A stretch of DNA of 64,000 nucleotides from assembly GCA_947448415.1 (NCBI GenBank), contig CANFMT010000001.1:62001-126000 (forward strand), given 5' to 3'. The position numbers and the translations under genes are program-made. The stretch comes from Burkholderiaceae bacterium. GTDB lineage: Bacteria > Pseudomonadota > Gammaproteobacteria > Burkholderiales > Burkholderiaceae. The notes beneath the pieces are model-generated. The model searched no databases, was not told the origin of the DNA, and saw only the letters and a list, made by a program, of their open reading frames with translations. Position 1 is the stretch's first letter. Each line of letters opens with the position of its first letter. Positions 1 to 8,658 of the stretch are shown one piece after another.

Positions 1-32
1 TTGACTCAGTGCATCTATTGTTAGAATGCCTT

Positions 33-812
33 ATGAGCACCCTTTCGACCCCACCCTGCCTTGACCTACAAATTACCGGGCATGTAGCTCGTATTACATT
101 CAATAATCCAGCAGCTCGCAATGCCATGACTTGGCCGATGTATGAAGAGCTCAAAAGAATTTGCGATAGCCTGGCCACTAACTCAGATATTCGTGTAGTT
201 ATCTTTAGGGGGGCTGGTGATAAGGCCTTTGTTTCTGGAAGTGACATTCAGCAATTTGTCGATCTCAAAGAAGATGAGGCTTATGAAATTGCTGTTGATA
301 ACATCTTTATTTCGTTACAAGAACTTCCCATGCCAACTATTGCCATCATTGAAGGCTTGGCAGTAGGCAGCGGTTTACTCATGGCGACTTCTTGTGACTT
401 TCGTATTTCCACGCCTGAGGCACGCTTTGGTATTCCGGTAGCAAAGACCTTGGGTAACTGCTTATCCCCAAGTAATCTTGCCTGGATTAGCGCGCATCTG
501 GGCATCCCGACCGTGAAGAAAATGTTGCTTACTGCTGAACTTATTAAAGCGCCACAATTACTTGATTCAGGATTTTTGTATCAACTGGCAGAAGCTGCAG
601 ACATCACCGCCGCTGGTGATGCTTTGGCTGAAAAATTAGCAGCGCTCGCACCTATCACACAAAAAGCCAGCAAACTTGCTTTGACGCGCTTGATCAATCA
701 CAACTTACCGAACTGTACCGATCTCATGCGTGAGACTTATAACAGTATTGATTTTAGAGAGGGAGTGAACGCCTTTTTAGAAGGTCGTCCACCCAAGTGG
801 CAAGGCAAATAA
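33..812 (+). CDS. Enoyl-CoA hydratase/isomerase family protein
   Basis: Crotonase-fold protein of about 259 residues, the usual length. The N-terminal half has the crotonase beta strands and an oxyanion segment (F-V-S-G-S-D-I), followed by the conserved glycine-rich helix around G-L-A-V-G-S-G and the C-D-F-R-I segment. Such enzymes hydrate or isomerise acyl-CoA thioesters in the cytoplasm; the exact substrate cannot be read from sequence. The ATG at 33 is preferred over an in-frame GTG at 9, because the extra eight residues are not family-like. It converges on the hydrolase at 815 with only two bases between the stop codons, so no separate terminator is visible. Confidence 0.85.
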   Translation: MSTLSTPPCLDLQITGHVARITFNNPAARNAMTWPMYEELKRICDSLATNSDIRVVIFRGAGDKAFVSGSDIQQFVDLKEDEAYEIAVDNIFISLQELPMPTIAIIEGLAVGSGLLMATSCDFRISTPEARFGIPVAKTLGNCLSPSNLAWISAHLGIPTVKKMLLTAELIKAPQLLDSGFLYQLAEAADITAAGDALAEKLAALAPITQKASKLALTRLINHNLPNCTDLMRETYNSIDFREGVNAFLEGRPPKWQGK

Positions 813-814
813 CG

Positions 815-1876
815 CTAGCCTTTAGAGTTTAGGAACTCCACCACTGTTTTATTAAAAAGATCGGGTACCTCAATATGCGGAACATGCCCGACATTCTCAA
901 TTGGCAGCAACTTAGCATTCGGTATTGCTGCTTGAGCCTTTTTACCCAGCTCTGGAAAATTACCCAATGATTTCACTGCCTCCGGTGGTGCAAAGCGTCG
1001 CCCAAAGACTGTACGGTCTTTTTGACCAATCACTAATAAAACTGGCATTTTCAGCTGCGGCAAATCATTAATAATCGGCTTTTCCGCAATCATTTGGTAG
1101 GTGAGGACCGATGTCATTGCATAAGCAGGATAGTCAGGGCCTTTTTGCACTCTTACATATACCTCAACAAACTTTTCATAACTAGGTTGCCAGTTAGGGA
1201 AATAAGTTTGTAAAAAGCGACGGTAGCTGACTTCTGTTTGCGCCATTTCTAGCTTCAGAAGATCATCATTTTTCTGTGGCGGAATGTCTTTACTGTAATC
1301 CTCAAGACCAAGAGGATTCTCAAGAACCAACTTGCTCACTGTTTGTGGATACAGGCGAGCAAAACGCACTCCAACCATTCCACCCATAGAGTTTGCGATT
1401 ACCGATACCCGCTTAATATTGAGTGATTTCAGTAAAGCTTGAGTATTAGCAGCTAAATCATCGAAGTGATAGGCCACATCAGGCTTAGATGATTTACCAA
1501 AACCAATTTGATCGGGTGCAATCACGCGATAACCCGCTTGGCTTAAGCCGACAATAGTTGGCGCCCAATAGTCACTAGAAAAGTTCTTGCCATGGAAAAG
1601 TAAAACTACCCCTTTTGATTTCCCCACTGGCGCTACATCCATGTAAACCATTGCTGCAGGCTTTCCTTGCAACGATGTCTTGTATTCCTTTAAAGGATGT
1701 GGATAAGGCCAGGCACTCAGACGAAGATCTAGTGGCGTCGCATTAGCATAAAGACTGACAGGCGCTGATGAAGTAGATGAGGTAGATTTCTCATCGGTAG
1801 CACATGAGATTAGAGATGCTAGGCATAACACAGTGATGCATGCTGCAGAAACTCTTCCGATCAAAGCCTTCATCAT
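815..1876 (-). CDS. Alpha/beta hydrolase, predicted lipoprotein
   Basis: Alpha/beta-hydrolase-fold protein of 353 residues. The N terminus is a lipoprotein signal with lipobox L-I-S-C, so the mature enzyme should be membrane-anchored outside the cytoplasm. The nucleophile elbow is N-S-M-G-G, an acidic residue lies in G-Q-K-D-R, and the catalytic histidine is in G-H-V-P-H near the C terminus; an oxyanion H-G motif precedes the elbow. Substrate unknown; esters or C-C bonds are typical for the family. Two adjacent ATG codons (1876 and 1873) could start it, and the AAGG upstream is better spaced for the second. It is 11 bases downstream of the FAH-family gene on the same strand, suggesting cotranscription. 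Confidence 0.85.
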   Translation of the reverse strand: MMKALIGRVSAACITVLCLASLISCATDEKSTSSTSSAPVSLYANATPLDLRLSAWPYPHPLKEYKTSLQGKPAAMVYMDVAPVGKSKGVVLLFHGKNFSSDYWAPTIVGLSQAGYRVIAPDQIGFGKSSKPDVAYHFDDLAANTQALLKSLNIKRVSVIANSMGGMVGVRFARLYPQTVSKLVLENPLGLEDYSKDIPPQKNDDLLKLEMAQTEVSYRRFLQTYFPNWQPSYEKFVEVYVRVQKGPDYPAYAMTSVLTYQMIAEKPIINDLPQLKMPVLLVIGQKDRTVFGRRFAPPEAVKSLGNFPELGKKAQAAIPNAKLLPIENVGHVPHIEVPDLFNKTVVEFLNSKG

Positions 1877-1887
1877 TGCCTTTTACA

Positions 1888-2580
1888 TTAAATAATTTTT
1901 GTTTTCAAATTTGGCAAACCATCAACACTACCTTCTAATACATCACCTTTTTTCACGGGCCCAACGCCTGCTGGCGTCCCTGAGTAAATCAAGTCACCCG
2001 GCTCTAATGTAAATAAAGTGGAAAGATAAGCAATCGTATCGGGTACATTCCAGATTAATTGATTGAGATCACCCTCTTGACGAACTTCACCATTGACCAA
2101 AAGCTTCACGGACCCTTTAGCAGGATGTCCGCACTGACCTACCGGAGTAATTTCACCACACGGTGCGGATTGGTCAAATGCTTTACCCGTATCCCAAGGC
2201 CGCCCCATTTTCTTGGCTTCACCTTGCAGATCACGTCTAGTCATGTCTAGCCCTACGCCGTATCCATAGACATGCTCTAAAGCTTTATCAGCAGAAATAT
2301 TGGCGCCACCCTTACCAATTGCCACAACCATCTCAATTTCATGATGCACATCATTCGATAGGCTCGGGAAATCCATATTCTTGCCATCAGTCACAATGGC
2401 ACTCGCTGGCTTCATAAAAAAGAATGGCGGCTCACGATCTGGATCATGGCCCATCTCACGCGCATGATCAGCATAATTTCTGCCTACACAGTAAATGCGA
2501 TTCACTGCAAAGCGACGGGTATCGCCTGTCACCGGTACTGAGATCACTGCTGGGGGATCGATTACGAAATTTGAGCTCAT
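1888..2580 (-). CDS. Fumarylacetoacetate hydrolase family protein (fumarylpyruvate-hydrolase-like)
   Basis: Single-domain FAH-family protein of 230 residues, the length of fumarylpyruvate hydrolase and acylpyruvases. Near residue 30 it carries the characteristic C-V-G-R-N-Y-x-x-H-A motif. The metal-binding H-H-E-I-E-M segment and the C-terminal G-D-L-I-Y-S-G-T-P-A-G-V-G motif complete the active site. The family cleaves C-C bonds of acylpyruvates with Mg2+ or Mn2+ in the cytoplasm, often at the end of gentisate-type ring degradation. No ring-cleavage dioxygenase is adjacent, so oxaloacetate decarboxylase or acylpyruvase activity is equally possible. Confidence 0.85.
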   Translation of the reverse strand: MSSNFVIDPPAVISVPVTGDTRRFAVNRIYCVGRNYADHAREMGHDPDREPPFFFMKPASAIVTDGKNMDFPSLSNDVHHEIEMVVAIGKGGANISADKALEHVYGYGVGLDMTRRDLQGEAKKMGRPWDTGKAFDQSAPCGEITPVGQCGHPAKGSVKLLVNGEVRQEGDLNQLIWNVPDTIAYLSTLFTLEPGDLIYSGTPAGVGPVKKGDVLEGSVDGLPNLKTKII

Positions 2581-2624
2581 AAGAAACCTTTTAGAAAATT
2601 GTGTTGAATAGTACTTTAATGATG

Positions 2625-2897
2625 TTATCTAGAAGTATGACGCAGTTTTAAATACAAAATACTGAGGGCCAAGGCAAAAGTGAGGGCATTGGCCAATATG
2701 AGGGGCCATTTTTCAATGATCAGACCGTAGATCAGCCACATACCAACCCCAGCAGTAAACAAGGAATACATTCCCAAGGAAATCCCTGAGAGATCCTTAG
2801 TGCGCCAAGACTGTATTGCCTGCGGTAAAAATGCAACCGTTGTCAAAAATGCTGCGCAATATCCAATGATTTCGATGTGATGAGGTTGCAAAGGCAT
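2625..2897 (-). CDS. SemiSWEET-family transporter
   Basis: Small integral membrane protein of 90 residues with three predicted helices and the PQ-loop element F-L-P-Q-A-I-Q, followed by K-D-L-S-G-I-S. This matches bacterial SemiSWEETs, which dimerise to move sugars down their gradient. An upstream in-frame start (3005) would add 36 charged residues and overlap the cytochrome c gene, so the internal ATG giving the normal family length is preferred. It lies directly behind the cytochrome c gene on the same strand. Substrate not known. Confidence 0.75.
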   Translation of the reverse strand: MPLQPHHIEIIGYCAAFLTTVAFLPQAIQSWRTKDLSGISLGMYSLFTAGVGMWLIYGLIIEKWPLILANALTFALALSILYLKLRHTSR

Positions 2898-2949
2898 TTT
2901 TTTAAATGAGGGGCCTCTAAAATTTAGACAAGCCTTTGGATGAGATTCA

Positions 2950-3348
2950 TTACTGCTTCTTATTAGTTCCGGCTTTTCGAGCCTCAATTTCTTTATTGAT
3001 GGCAACTAGTGTTTTTGCATCTGGCGACTTCCAGTTACCCCCTGAATTATTGACCATATAGACCAACGCATCAGAGAATCCTTCAATGCTGAGATTTGGA
3101 TTACCACCCTTTGGTGGCATTGCGCGCACGCCAACATAAGCGTGTGCAGTAAGAGTAACCTGCCCCTCTGCAATCAATGGTGCCCATTTAGTTTTATCAC
3201 CAAACTTCGGAGCATTTAAGACACCAGCGCCATGACAAGCAGCACAGACTTGCTTGTATGTATTTTCGCCAGATTGCGCGTTGGCTACCCCACCAAGAGT
3301 TACGGCAGCCAAAGCAATTAATAATTTATTTATTTTTAAAGCATTCAT
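2950..3348 (-). CDS. Class I cytochrome c (cytochrome c5-like)
   Basis: 132-residue exported monohaem cytochrome. The signal peptide ends near A-N-A-Q (residue 24), and the haem motif C-A-A-C-H sits about ten residues into the mature protein. The probable distal methionine ligand is in R-A-M-P-P-K-G-G, typical of cytochrome c5-like proteins. It should act as a periplasmic electron carrier. The C terminus has a short Lys-rich extension. The neighbouring aldolase gene ends upstream on the same strand, leaving about 60 bases without an obvious terminator. The redox partner is not evident from the context. Confidence 0.9.
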   Translation of the reverse strand: MNALKINKLLIALAAVTLGGVANAQSGENTYKQVCAACHGAGVLNAPKFGDKTKWAPLIAEGQVTLTAHAYVGVRAMPPKGGNPNLSIEGFSDALVYMVNNSGGNWKSPDAKTLVAINKEIEARKAGTNKKQ

Positions 3349-3408
3349 ATCATCAAACCTTTACCCAAATAATCTTTTTTAAATACCGCACTTGAAATGA
3401 CTCTGAGT

Positions 3409-4209
3409 TTATTGGGTCTTTTTAACTCGCTCGCTCCACAATTGCCATGGACGTCCGATAGTTTTTTCAATAGTAGCTTGTGCGGTAGCTGCCTCCCCTG
3501 GAGTGAGATACTGAACTTGTCCCATTTTCATAGCCTCTGCTTGAATACTGGCATTCTGGATAGCATATACCGATCTAAACACTGCCATCTTGATTGAGCT
3601 AGCACCAGCCGCATATCCGTGGCCACGCATCAGCACAAAATACTGTAAACCCATGGTCTTGGATAAGGCATCGCCCAACTCAGGACTGCTTACAAACATA
3701 TCGGTATCTGGATTTGGCTGAGCAAAGTTTCGGATCTCAAAGACTGGGGCGCCTTCCCCTAAAAATGCGCTCATGTGATAAACAGGTTTAAGCGTGGTTC
3801 CAGTTAAGCCATATGGAAGTATTGGTGATGCGTGACCATGAATCACTGAATTAATATCAGGCCGAGTCTTTAAGACGCCGCTGTGAATGAAACGCTCTCC
3901 ATATGCAACACGAGTGTCTCCATTTAAAGCCTTGCCGTTCATATCAAATTCCATGATGTCTTCCACCTTTACCACTGATGGAGCGACACTTCTGGCTAAA
4001 AAGAATGTATTGGGATTAGCAGGATTGCGCACACTAATATGCCCATATCCATCAACTGCATTTTGGTCATACAAAATATGATTGGCGATGACCAGCTCTT
4101 CTACTGCTGTTTTGACAGCTGGATTTTGCTCCATTTGCTCTTGAACACTTGCTGCGTTTACCTGTGAAGTCAGCGCCAAAAGCGCTAGGCTAAATATTTT
4201 GTTCTTCAT
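3409..4209 (-). CDS. Class II aldolase/adducin family protein with signal peptide
   Basis: Class II aldolase/adducin-domain protein of about 266 residues. Metal-binding histidines are seen in H-G-H-A-S and in M-R-G-H-G, as in fuculose- and ribulose-phosphate aldolases. Unusually, the protein starts with a clear Sec signal peptide (hydrophobic core then V-N-A followed by A-S), so it is predicted to be periplasmic. The start is placed at ATG 4209, which overlaps the TGA of the Bug gene (TGATG) and has AAAGG seven bases upstream; a GTG at 4212 is the alternative. Coupling to a solute receptor suggests both handle the same compound, which cannot be named. Confidence 0.8.
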   Translation of the reverse strand: MKNKIFSLALLALTSQVNAASVQEQMEQNPAVKTAVEELVIANHILYDQNAVDGYGHISVRNPANPNTFFLARSVAPSVVKVEDIMEFDMNGKALNGDTRVAYGERFIHSGVLKTRPDINSVIHGHASPILPYGLTGTTLKPVYHMSAFLGEGAPVFEIRNFAQPNPDTDMFVSSPELGDALSKTMGLQYFVLMRGHGYAAGASSIKMAVFRSVYAIQNASIQAEAMKMGQVQYLTPGEAATAQATIEKTIGRPWQLWSERVKKTQ

Positions 4210-5195
4210 CACTCAACCTTTCCAATTTTTCTCACAACCTCACCCATTTGTGCTGACTCTTTATCCCAATAGGTTTTAAATTCTGGGGCATCCATATACT
4301 GAATTGGGCTTCCAGCCCCATTAATTACCGCACGCACTCTCTCATCATTAGCGGCTTGCTTTGATGCTTCGCGTAACTTGTTGGTAATGTATTCAGGTGT
4401 TGCACTAGGTACAAATAAACCAGCCCATTGAGAGAACTCAATCTTGACGCCCATCTCTTTAAAGCTAGGAACATCTGGCAAACTTGCCAATCGACCATCG
4501 CCCCAATGTGCTAATGCACGAACTTTGCCCGCCTTAATTTGCTGAACAATCGATGAGGGACCTGTCGCTATTGCGTCAACTTGCCCACCTAGCAAACCTA
4601 CAATTGCTGGACCGGCGCCCGTGTAGGGGATATGAACCATATAAAACTTTTCAGATGACTTGAGCATTTCCATTGGCACATGCATCGTTCCATAGTTACC
4701 AGAGGATCCAAAGTTATATTTCCCAGGATTAGCACGCATTGCCGCTACAAAAGATTTGTAATCCTTCCATGGGCTATCCGCTCTTACTACCAATACAGTC
4801 GGATCAGCAGTAAAGCGAGCAATTGGTTTCAGTTGGTTCAACTGAAATGACTGCTCCCTACCAACTACTTTGTCTGCTTCCGGAATAATGGATATGGAAG
4901 ATAGGGCCATCAAAATGGTGTATCCATCAGGTTTTGACTTGGCAACTGCTGCCATACCAATACCGCCGCCAGCCCCTGCTTTATTTTCAACAATGACTGG
5001 CTGACCCAGAATTCGGGATAGCGCTTCGGCAACTGGCCTACCAACAATGTCTGCTACACCCCCTGGAGGGAAAGGCACAATCATCGTGATGGGCTTATTA
5101 GGCCATGACTCTGGCGCCTGTGCTGATGCCCCCTGAGCAAATAAACAGAGCCCCAGAAAGGCTAAGACGGCAAAAGCTTGATATTTTTGTCTCAT
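4209..5195 (-). CDS. Bug/TctC-family extracytoplasmic solute receptor
   Basis: Tripartite tricarboxylate transporter receptor of about 328 residues. It has a Sec signal peptide ending near A-S-A-Q, then the diagnostic P-F-P-P-G-G-V-A-D near the start of the mature protein, and the family's G-S-S-G-N-Y-G-T and H-I-P-Y-T-G-A-G-P-A elements. Bug proteins bind carboxylates and other small acids in the periplasm. No TctA/TctB membrane genes lie nearby. The start is taken as ATG 5195; an in-frame TTG at 5207 would only repeat M-R-Q-K, because the DNA there holds a short tandem repeat. It is translationally coupled to the aldolase gene downstream. Confidence 0.88.
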   Translation of the reverse strand: MRQKYQAFAVLAFLGLCLFAQGASAQAPESWPNKPITMIVPFPPGGVADIVGRPVAEALSRILGQPVIVENKAGAGGGIGMAAVAKSKPDGYTILMALSSISIIPEADKVVGREQSFQLNQLKPIARFTADPTVLVVRADSPWKDYKSFVAAMRANPGKYNFGSSGNYGTMHVPMEMLKSSEKFYMVHIPYTGAGPAIVGLLGGQVDAIATGPSSIVQQIKAGKVRALAHWGDGRLASLPDVPSFKEMGVKIEFSQWAGLFVPSATPEYITNKLREASKQAANDERVRAVINGAGSPIQYMDAPEFKTYWDKESAQMGEVVRKIGKVE

Positions 5196-5268
5196 TTTTT
5201 GTCTCAATTTATTAATTTAGTTATTATTTATGGTCTTTATCCTACTACAAGATTCATCACAATAAACA

Positions 5269-5291
5269 GGGGTTTTCGTAGTCAAAACCCC
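5269..5291 (+). promoter_or_regulatory. Perfect hairpin in the leader of the FAH gene at 5309
   Basis: GGGGTTTT, a seven-base loop and AAAACCCC form a perfect 8-bp stem 17 bases before the start codon. The ribosome-binding GGAG follows the stem. There is no T run after it, so it does not look like an intrinsic terminator. An mRNA leader element or operator is possible; function is inferred only. Confidence 0.4.
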
Positions 5292-5308
5292 ACTCGGAGA
5301 TAGCAACC

Positions 5309-6196
5309 ATGAAATATGCAGCATTTGTTTTAGCCAAAGATCCCACTAAAGCCCGAGTTGGGATTGTTTCTGCCGACGGAAAAACAGTTGAAGAGCTCGA
5401 TTTAGGTGTAGACGTTAGCGAAGAAGGCATCGTTGCCATCCTCAAGTCCGATCTAGCAGGCAAGCTTCCTAAGCCAGTGGCCACCCATGCGTTTGGCGAT
5501 ATTCGCCTACTTGCCCCCGTTCCTAGACCGCGTCGCAATATCTTCTGTGTAGGAAAAAATTATCACGAGCATGCTAAAGAATTTTCCAATAGCGGTTTTG
5601 ATGGCAGCGCTAAACCAGGTGAAGATATTCCAAGCCATGCGATCTTCTTTACTAAGCCACCCGAGTCTGTCACTGGACCAAATACCAACGTCATCATTCC
5701 AACTGCCGTATCTACCTGCATCGATTACGAAGCAGAACTCACTATTGTGATCGGTAAGGGCGGTAAAGGCATTAGCGAAGCCGATGCCATGAAACACGTT
5801 TGGGGCTACACCGCTATTAATGATGTGACAGCACGCGACTGGCAGCAAAGACATAAACAATGGTTCCTAGGAAAAAGCTTTGATACCTTCTGCCCAATGG
5901 GTCCGTGGGTTGTTACAGCAGATGAAGTAAATGCAGAAGATATTTCAGTAAAGTGCTGGGTCAATGGCGAGCTACGCCAAAATTCCAATACCAAGGATCT
6001 GATTTTTGATATCCCCAATATGATCGCAACAGTTTCTGCAGGGATCACACTCTATCCTGGTGATTTAATTGCTACAGGCACGCCAGTAGGCGTAGGCATT
6101 GGCTTTAAGCCACCCAAGTATTTGGTCAATGGCGATGTAGTGGTCGTTGAAATGGGTGGAATTGGAAAGCTGGAAAATACATTTATCGCAGAATGA
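5309..6196 (+). CDS. Fumarylacetoacetate hydrolase family protein
   Basis: Two-part FAH-family protein of 295 residues. An N-terminal domain of about 70 residues precedes the catalytic domain, which opens with C-V-G-K-N-Y-x-x-H. The metal-binding D-Y-E-A-E-L segment and C-terminal G-D-L-I-A-T-G-T-P-V-G-V-G are both present. This resembles 2-keto-4-pentenoate hydratase/2-oxohepta-3-ene-1,7-dioate hydratase (catechol pathway) proteins, which are mostly of unproven substrate. GGAG lies upstream of the ATG. The gene is transcribed alone and ends at a strong bidirectional terminator. Confidence 0.87.
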   Translation: MKYAAFVLAKDPTKARVGIVSADGKTVEELDLGVDVSEEGIVAILKSDLAGKLPKPVATHAFGDIRLLAPVPRPRRNIFCVGKNYHEHAKEFSNSGFDGSAKPGEDIPSHAIFFTKPPESVTGPNTNVIIPTAVSTCIDYEAELTIVIGKGGKGISEADAMKHVWGYTAINDVTARDWQQRHKQWFLGKSFDTFCPMGPWVVTADEVNAEDISVKCWVNGELRQNSNTKDLIFDIPNMIATVSAGITLYPGDLIATGTPVGVGIGFKPPKYLVNGDVVVVEMGGIGKLENTFIAE

Positions 6197-6220
6197 AATA
6201 AGACCCCATTCTTCCAAACA

Positions 6221-6250
6221 AAATAAAGCCACCCTGAGGTGGCTTTATTT
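6221..6250. terminator. Bidirectional intrinsic terminator
   Basis: A perfect 13-bp stem (AAATAAAGCCACC and its complement) with a four-base CTGA loop lies between the convergent FAH gene and feoB. T runs flank it on both strands, so it can end transcription from either side. Confidence 0.9.
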
Positions 6251-6273
6251 TTGCTGCAATCATCAGCTAATTA

Positions 6274-8181
6274 TTAGCTAAATAAGAGGGCAACTCGGTA
6301 AGTAATTAATGCCGCTATGTAAGCTAGGCCAAATAAGTAAGTCAACATGATGATGGGTATTTTCCAGCCACCGGTTTCGCGTTTAACGGCAGCAATAGTT
6401 GACAAACATTGCGGCGCAAATACGAACCAAGCCAATAAAGATAGTGCCGTAGCGAGCGACCAGCCGCTAGAGATTAAAGGAATTAACGCATCGGCCGAAT
6501 CCACGCCAGAACTTGAGAGCGCATAAACCGTTGCAAGAGAACTGACTACTACCTCTCGTGCGGCCATACCAGGTACTAAGGCAATACTAATTTGCCAGTT
6601 AAAGCCAATTGGGGAGAAAACCTGAGCCAAGGCCTGCCCTATCATTCCCGCAAAACTATATTGAATGGGAGAGCCTGTCGCGCCCTCAGGTGGAAATGGA
6701 AAACTTGATAGCACCCATAGACCAATGGTCATTAGCAAAATAATTCCACCTACGCGACGCAAAAATATTTCCGCACGTTGCGATAAGCTGATTGCTAGAT
6801 TTCCCATCCGAGGCATGTGATAGCTAGGCAGTTCCATCATGAGCGCATTCATCTTAAATTGCTCGCTGGTAAAGCGCTTGAGAATCCAGGCAACCATCAT
6901 CGCACCCAAGATTCCAGATAGATAAAGCAAGAACAGCACTAGGCCTTGTAAATCTATTCCTGCCCATATTTTTTGCTCCGGAATAAAGGCGGATATTAAT
7001 AAGGCATACACAGGTAAGCGCGCAGAACAGGTCATCATCGGCGCTATCAGGATGGTTACCATGCGATCGCGCGCATTAGAAATGCTTCTTGTGGCCATAA
7101 TTCCAGGAATAGCGCAGGCAAAGCTAGAGAGCAGTGGAATAAAGGATCTTCCAGAAAGTCCCACTGAGCCCATCACCCTATCGAGCAGATACGCAGCTCT
7201 GGGCAAGTAGCCAGATTCCTCAAGAAGCAGAATAAAGAAAAACAATATAAGAATTTGCGGCAAGAAAATCACGACGCCGCCCAAACCTGCCAAGATGCCG
7301 TTAATCAATAAACTACGCACCCATCCATCAGGTATGAGCCCAGCAATCTGAGCACCAAGATATTCAATAGCGGTTTTAATAAGGTCCATGGGCACAGTCG
7401 CCCAACTAAATACTGCCTGGAAAATACAAAAGAGCAGCGCCACCAAAATGATGGGGCCAAATACTGGGTGTAGCAATATTGAATCCAAGCGATCACTCAA
7501 TTGATCGGGGATGATGCGATCTAGCTTGAGGTTTTGCAAAATTCTTTGGACTTGGATGTTGTCTAATTCATTATGCGCAATATGAGAGGCTGCATTCTCA
7601 AGCGTGGCATCACTTGTACCAGTGCGCAATCCATTTAAATTACGCCAATCTAGCTCAGATAGAAATTTTTTAATCTCATCAGCGCCGTTAGATTGAATTC
7701 CAATGCTAGTGAGAACCGGCAGCCCTAGTTCGGTAGATAAAGCCTCAACATCAATTTGTAAGCCCTGACGCTGGGCAATATCCAGCATGTTTAAAACTAC
7801 TACGCAAGGTAAGCCTAGGCGCTTTGCGGCTAATACTAAGCGCAAGTTACGACGTAAATTGATCGCACTAAGTACGCAGATCACCAGATCAGGACGCTTC
7901 TCGCCCTCTGCCCTCCCCAACAGCACATTACAAGTAACGCGCTCATCAAGCGACCTTGGATAAAGGCTATATGCGCCAGGCAAATCCAGAATGCGAATAT
8001 TCTTGCCGGATTCAAGATGAAGGCGCCCCTCTTTCCTCTCTACCGTGACCCCAGAATAATTAGCGACCTTCTGACGACTACCGGTTAAGAGATTAAAAAG
8101 CGCAGTCTTTCCACAATTAGGATTACCTAATAGAGCAACGATAGGATCGCTTGAGAAAAAGTGGACTGTAGATTCAGACAT
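6274..8181 (-). CDS. feoB: Ferrous iron transport protein B
   Basis: 635-residue FeoB. The N-terminal G domain has G1 G-N-P-N-C-G-K-T near residue 18, G3 D-L-P-G-A-Y and G4 N-M-L-D. A helical spacer follows, then the polytopic membrane domain with two gate-like repeats (including the C-A-I-P-G and C-S-A-R-L-P-V segments). It imports Fe2+ across the inner membrane. It is shorter at the C terminus than E. coli FeoB, as in many proteobacteria; no FeoC follows. It overlaps feoA by eight bases, and the pair is led by a Fur-box promoter. Confidence 0.97.
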   Translation of the reverse strand: MSESTVHFFSSDPIVALLGNPNCGKTALFNLLTGSRQKVANYSGVTVERKEGRLHLESGKNIRILDLPGAYSLYPRSLDERVTCNVLLGRAEGEKRPDLVICVLSAINLRRNLRLVLAAKRLGLPCVVVLNMLDIAQRQGLQIDVEALSTELGLPVLTSIGIQSNGADEIKKFLSELDWRNLNGLRTGTSDATLENAASHIAHNELDNIQVQRILQNLKLDRIIPDQLSDRLDSILLHPVFGPIILVALLFCIFQAVFSWATVPMDLIKTAIEYLGAQIAGLIPDGWVRSLLINGILAGLGGVVIFLPQILILFFFILLLEESGYLPRAAYLLDRVMGSVGLSGRSFIPLLSSFACAIPGIMATRSISNARDRMVTILIAPMMTCSARLPVYALLISAFIPEQKIWAGIDLQGLVLFLLYLSGILGAMMVAWILKRFTSEQFKMNALMMELPSYHMPRMGNLAISLSQRAEIFLRRVGGIILLMTIGLWVLSSFPFPPEGATGSPIQYSFAGMIGQALAQVFSPIGFNWQISIALVPGMAAREVVVSSLATVYALSSSGVDSADALIPLISSGWSLATALSLLAWFVFAPQCLSTIAAVKRETGGWKIPIIMLTYLFGLAYIAALITYRVALLFS

Positions 8182-8419
8182 GCTCTAAGACTTCAACAGC
8201 AATCATGCATGCTTCAGAATGCCTTAAAGCAAAAGTAGAAGTCCCTATTCGAACCATATAAGGTCCCTTACCTAGTAAGCCCTTGCGTAGTATCGTCACC
8301 TGTTCTCCAGGCAAAAAGCCAATATCCTCCAACTGCCCCTTTATTTGAGGTGCACCTTTTGGGGCATTGACTTGGCTGACGCGGTAAAGACTGCCTAGGT
8401 CGACTTGGTCTAAATTCAT
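8174..8419 (-). CDS. feoA: Ferrous iron transport protein A
   Basis: Small SH3-like cytoplasmic protein of 81 residues with the FeoA signature: G-x-L-E-D-I-G-F-L-P-G-E, followed by beta strands ending in F-A-L-R-H-S-E-A. It is thought to assist FeoB in Fe2+ uptake. First gene of the feoAB operon, overlapping feoB by eight bases, which implies translational coupling. The start is the only sensible ATG. Confidence 0.95.
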   Translation of the reverse strand: MNLDQVDLGSLYRVSQVNAPKGAPQIKGQLEDIGFLPGEQVTILRKGLLGKGPYMVRIGTSTFALRHSEACMIAVEVLEHV

Positions 8420-8448
8420 TATTTGAGTATTGGGCTAGATTACCGTTG

Positions 8449-8477
8449 ATTATATCCGCTAATGAGAATGACTATCA
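8449..8477 (-). promoter_or_regulatory. feoAB promoter (sigma70-type)
   Basis: On the minus strand an exact TATAAT (plus-strand 8449-8454), preceded by GGA, lies about 30 bases before the feoA start. The -35 region at about 8472-8477 is poor (TGATAG) and is covered by the Fur box, as expected for an iron-repressed promoter. Transcription start not demonstrated. Confidence 0.65.
8458..8476. promoter_or_regulatory. Fur box upstream of feoAB
   Basis: GCTAATGAGAATGACTATC agrees with the 19-bp Fur consensus at 15 of 19 positions, counted by eye, and lies in a wider inverted repeat (AATGA ... TCATT, 8461-8479). It overlaps the region just upstream of the TATAAT box of feoA, so Fe-Fur would block the promoter. 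Confidence 0.8.
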
Positions 8478-8658
8478 TTCATGGAAGTTGAGATTAACTC
8501 CTTGAATAATCATGCTTTTTACATCTTTAGCTCTTGATCCAGAACAAAATAAATGGGCCTAATCCGCGCCCATTGCGCCATTGATTTGAACTAATCCAAC
8601 CTGCACAGACCAAAGCACTTTGCATGACTGCGCAAATCTTTGAAACAGGAGTAAATAA

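Noticed and set aside
8482-8658. Small RNA or small protein between feoAB control region and modA
   Set aside because: Only weak hairpins and a 16-codon frame running into the modA end were seen.
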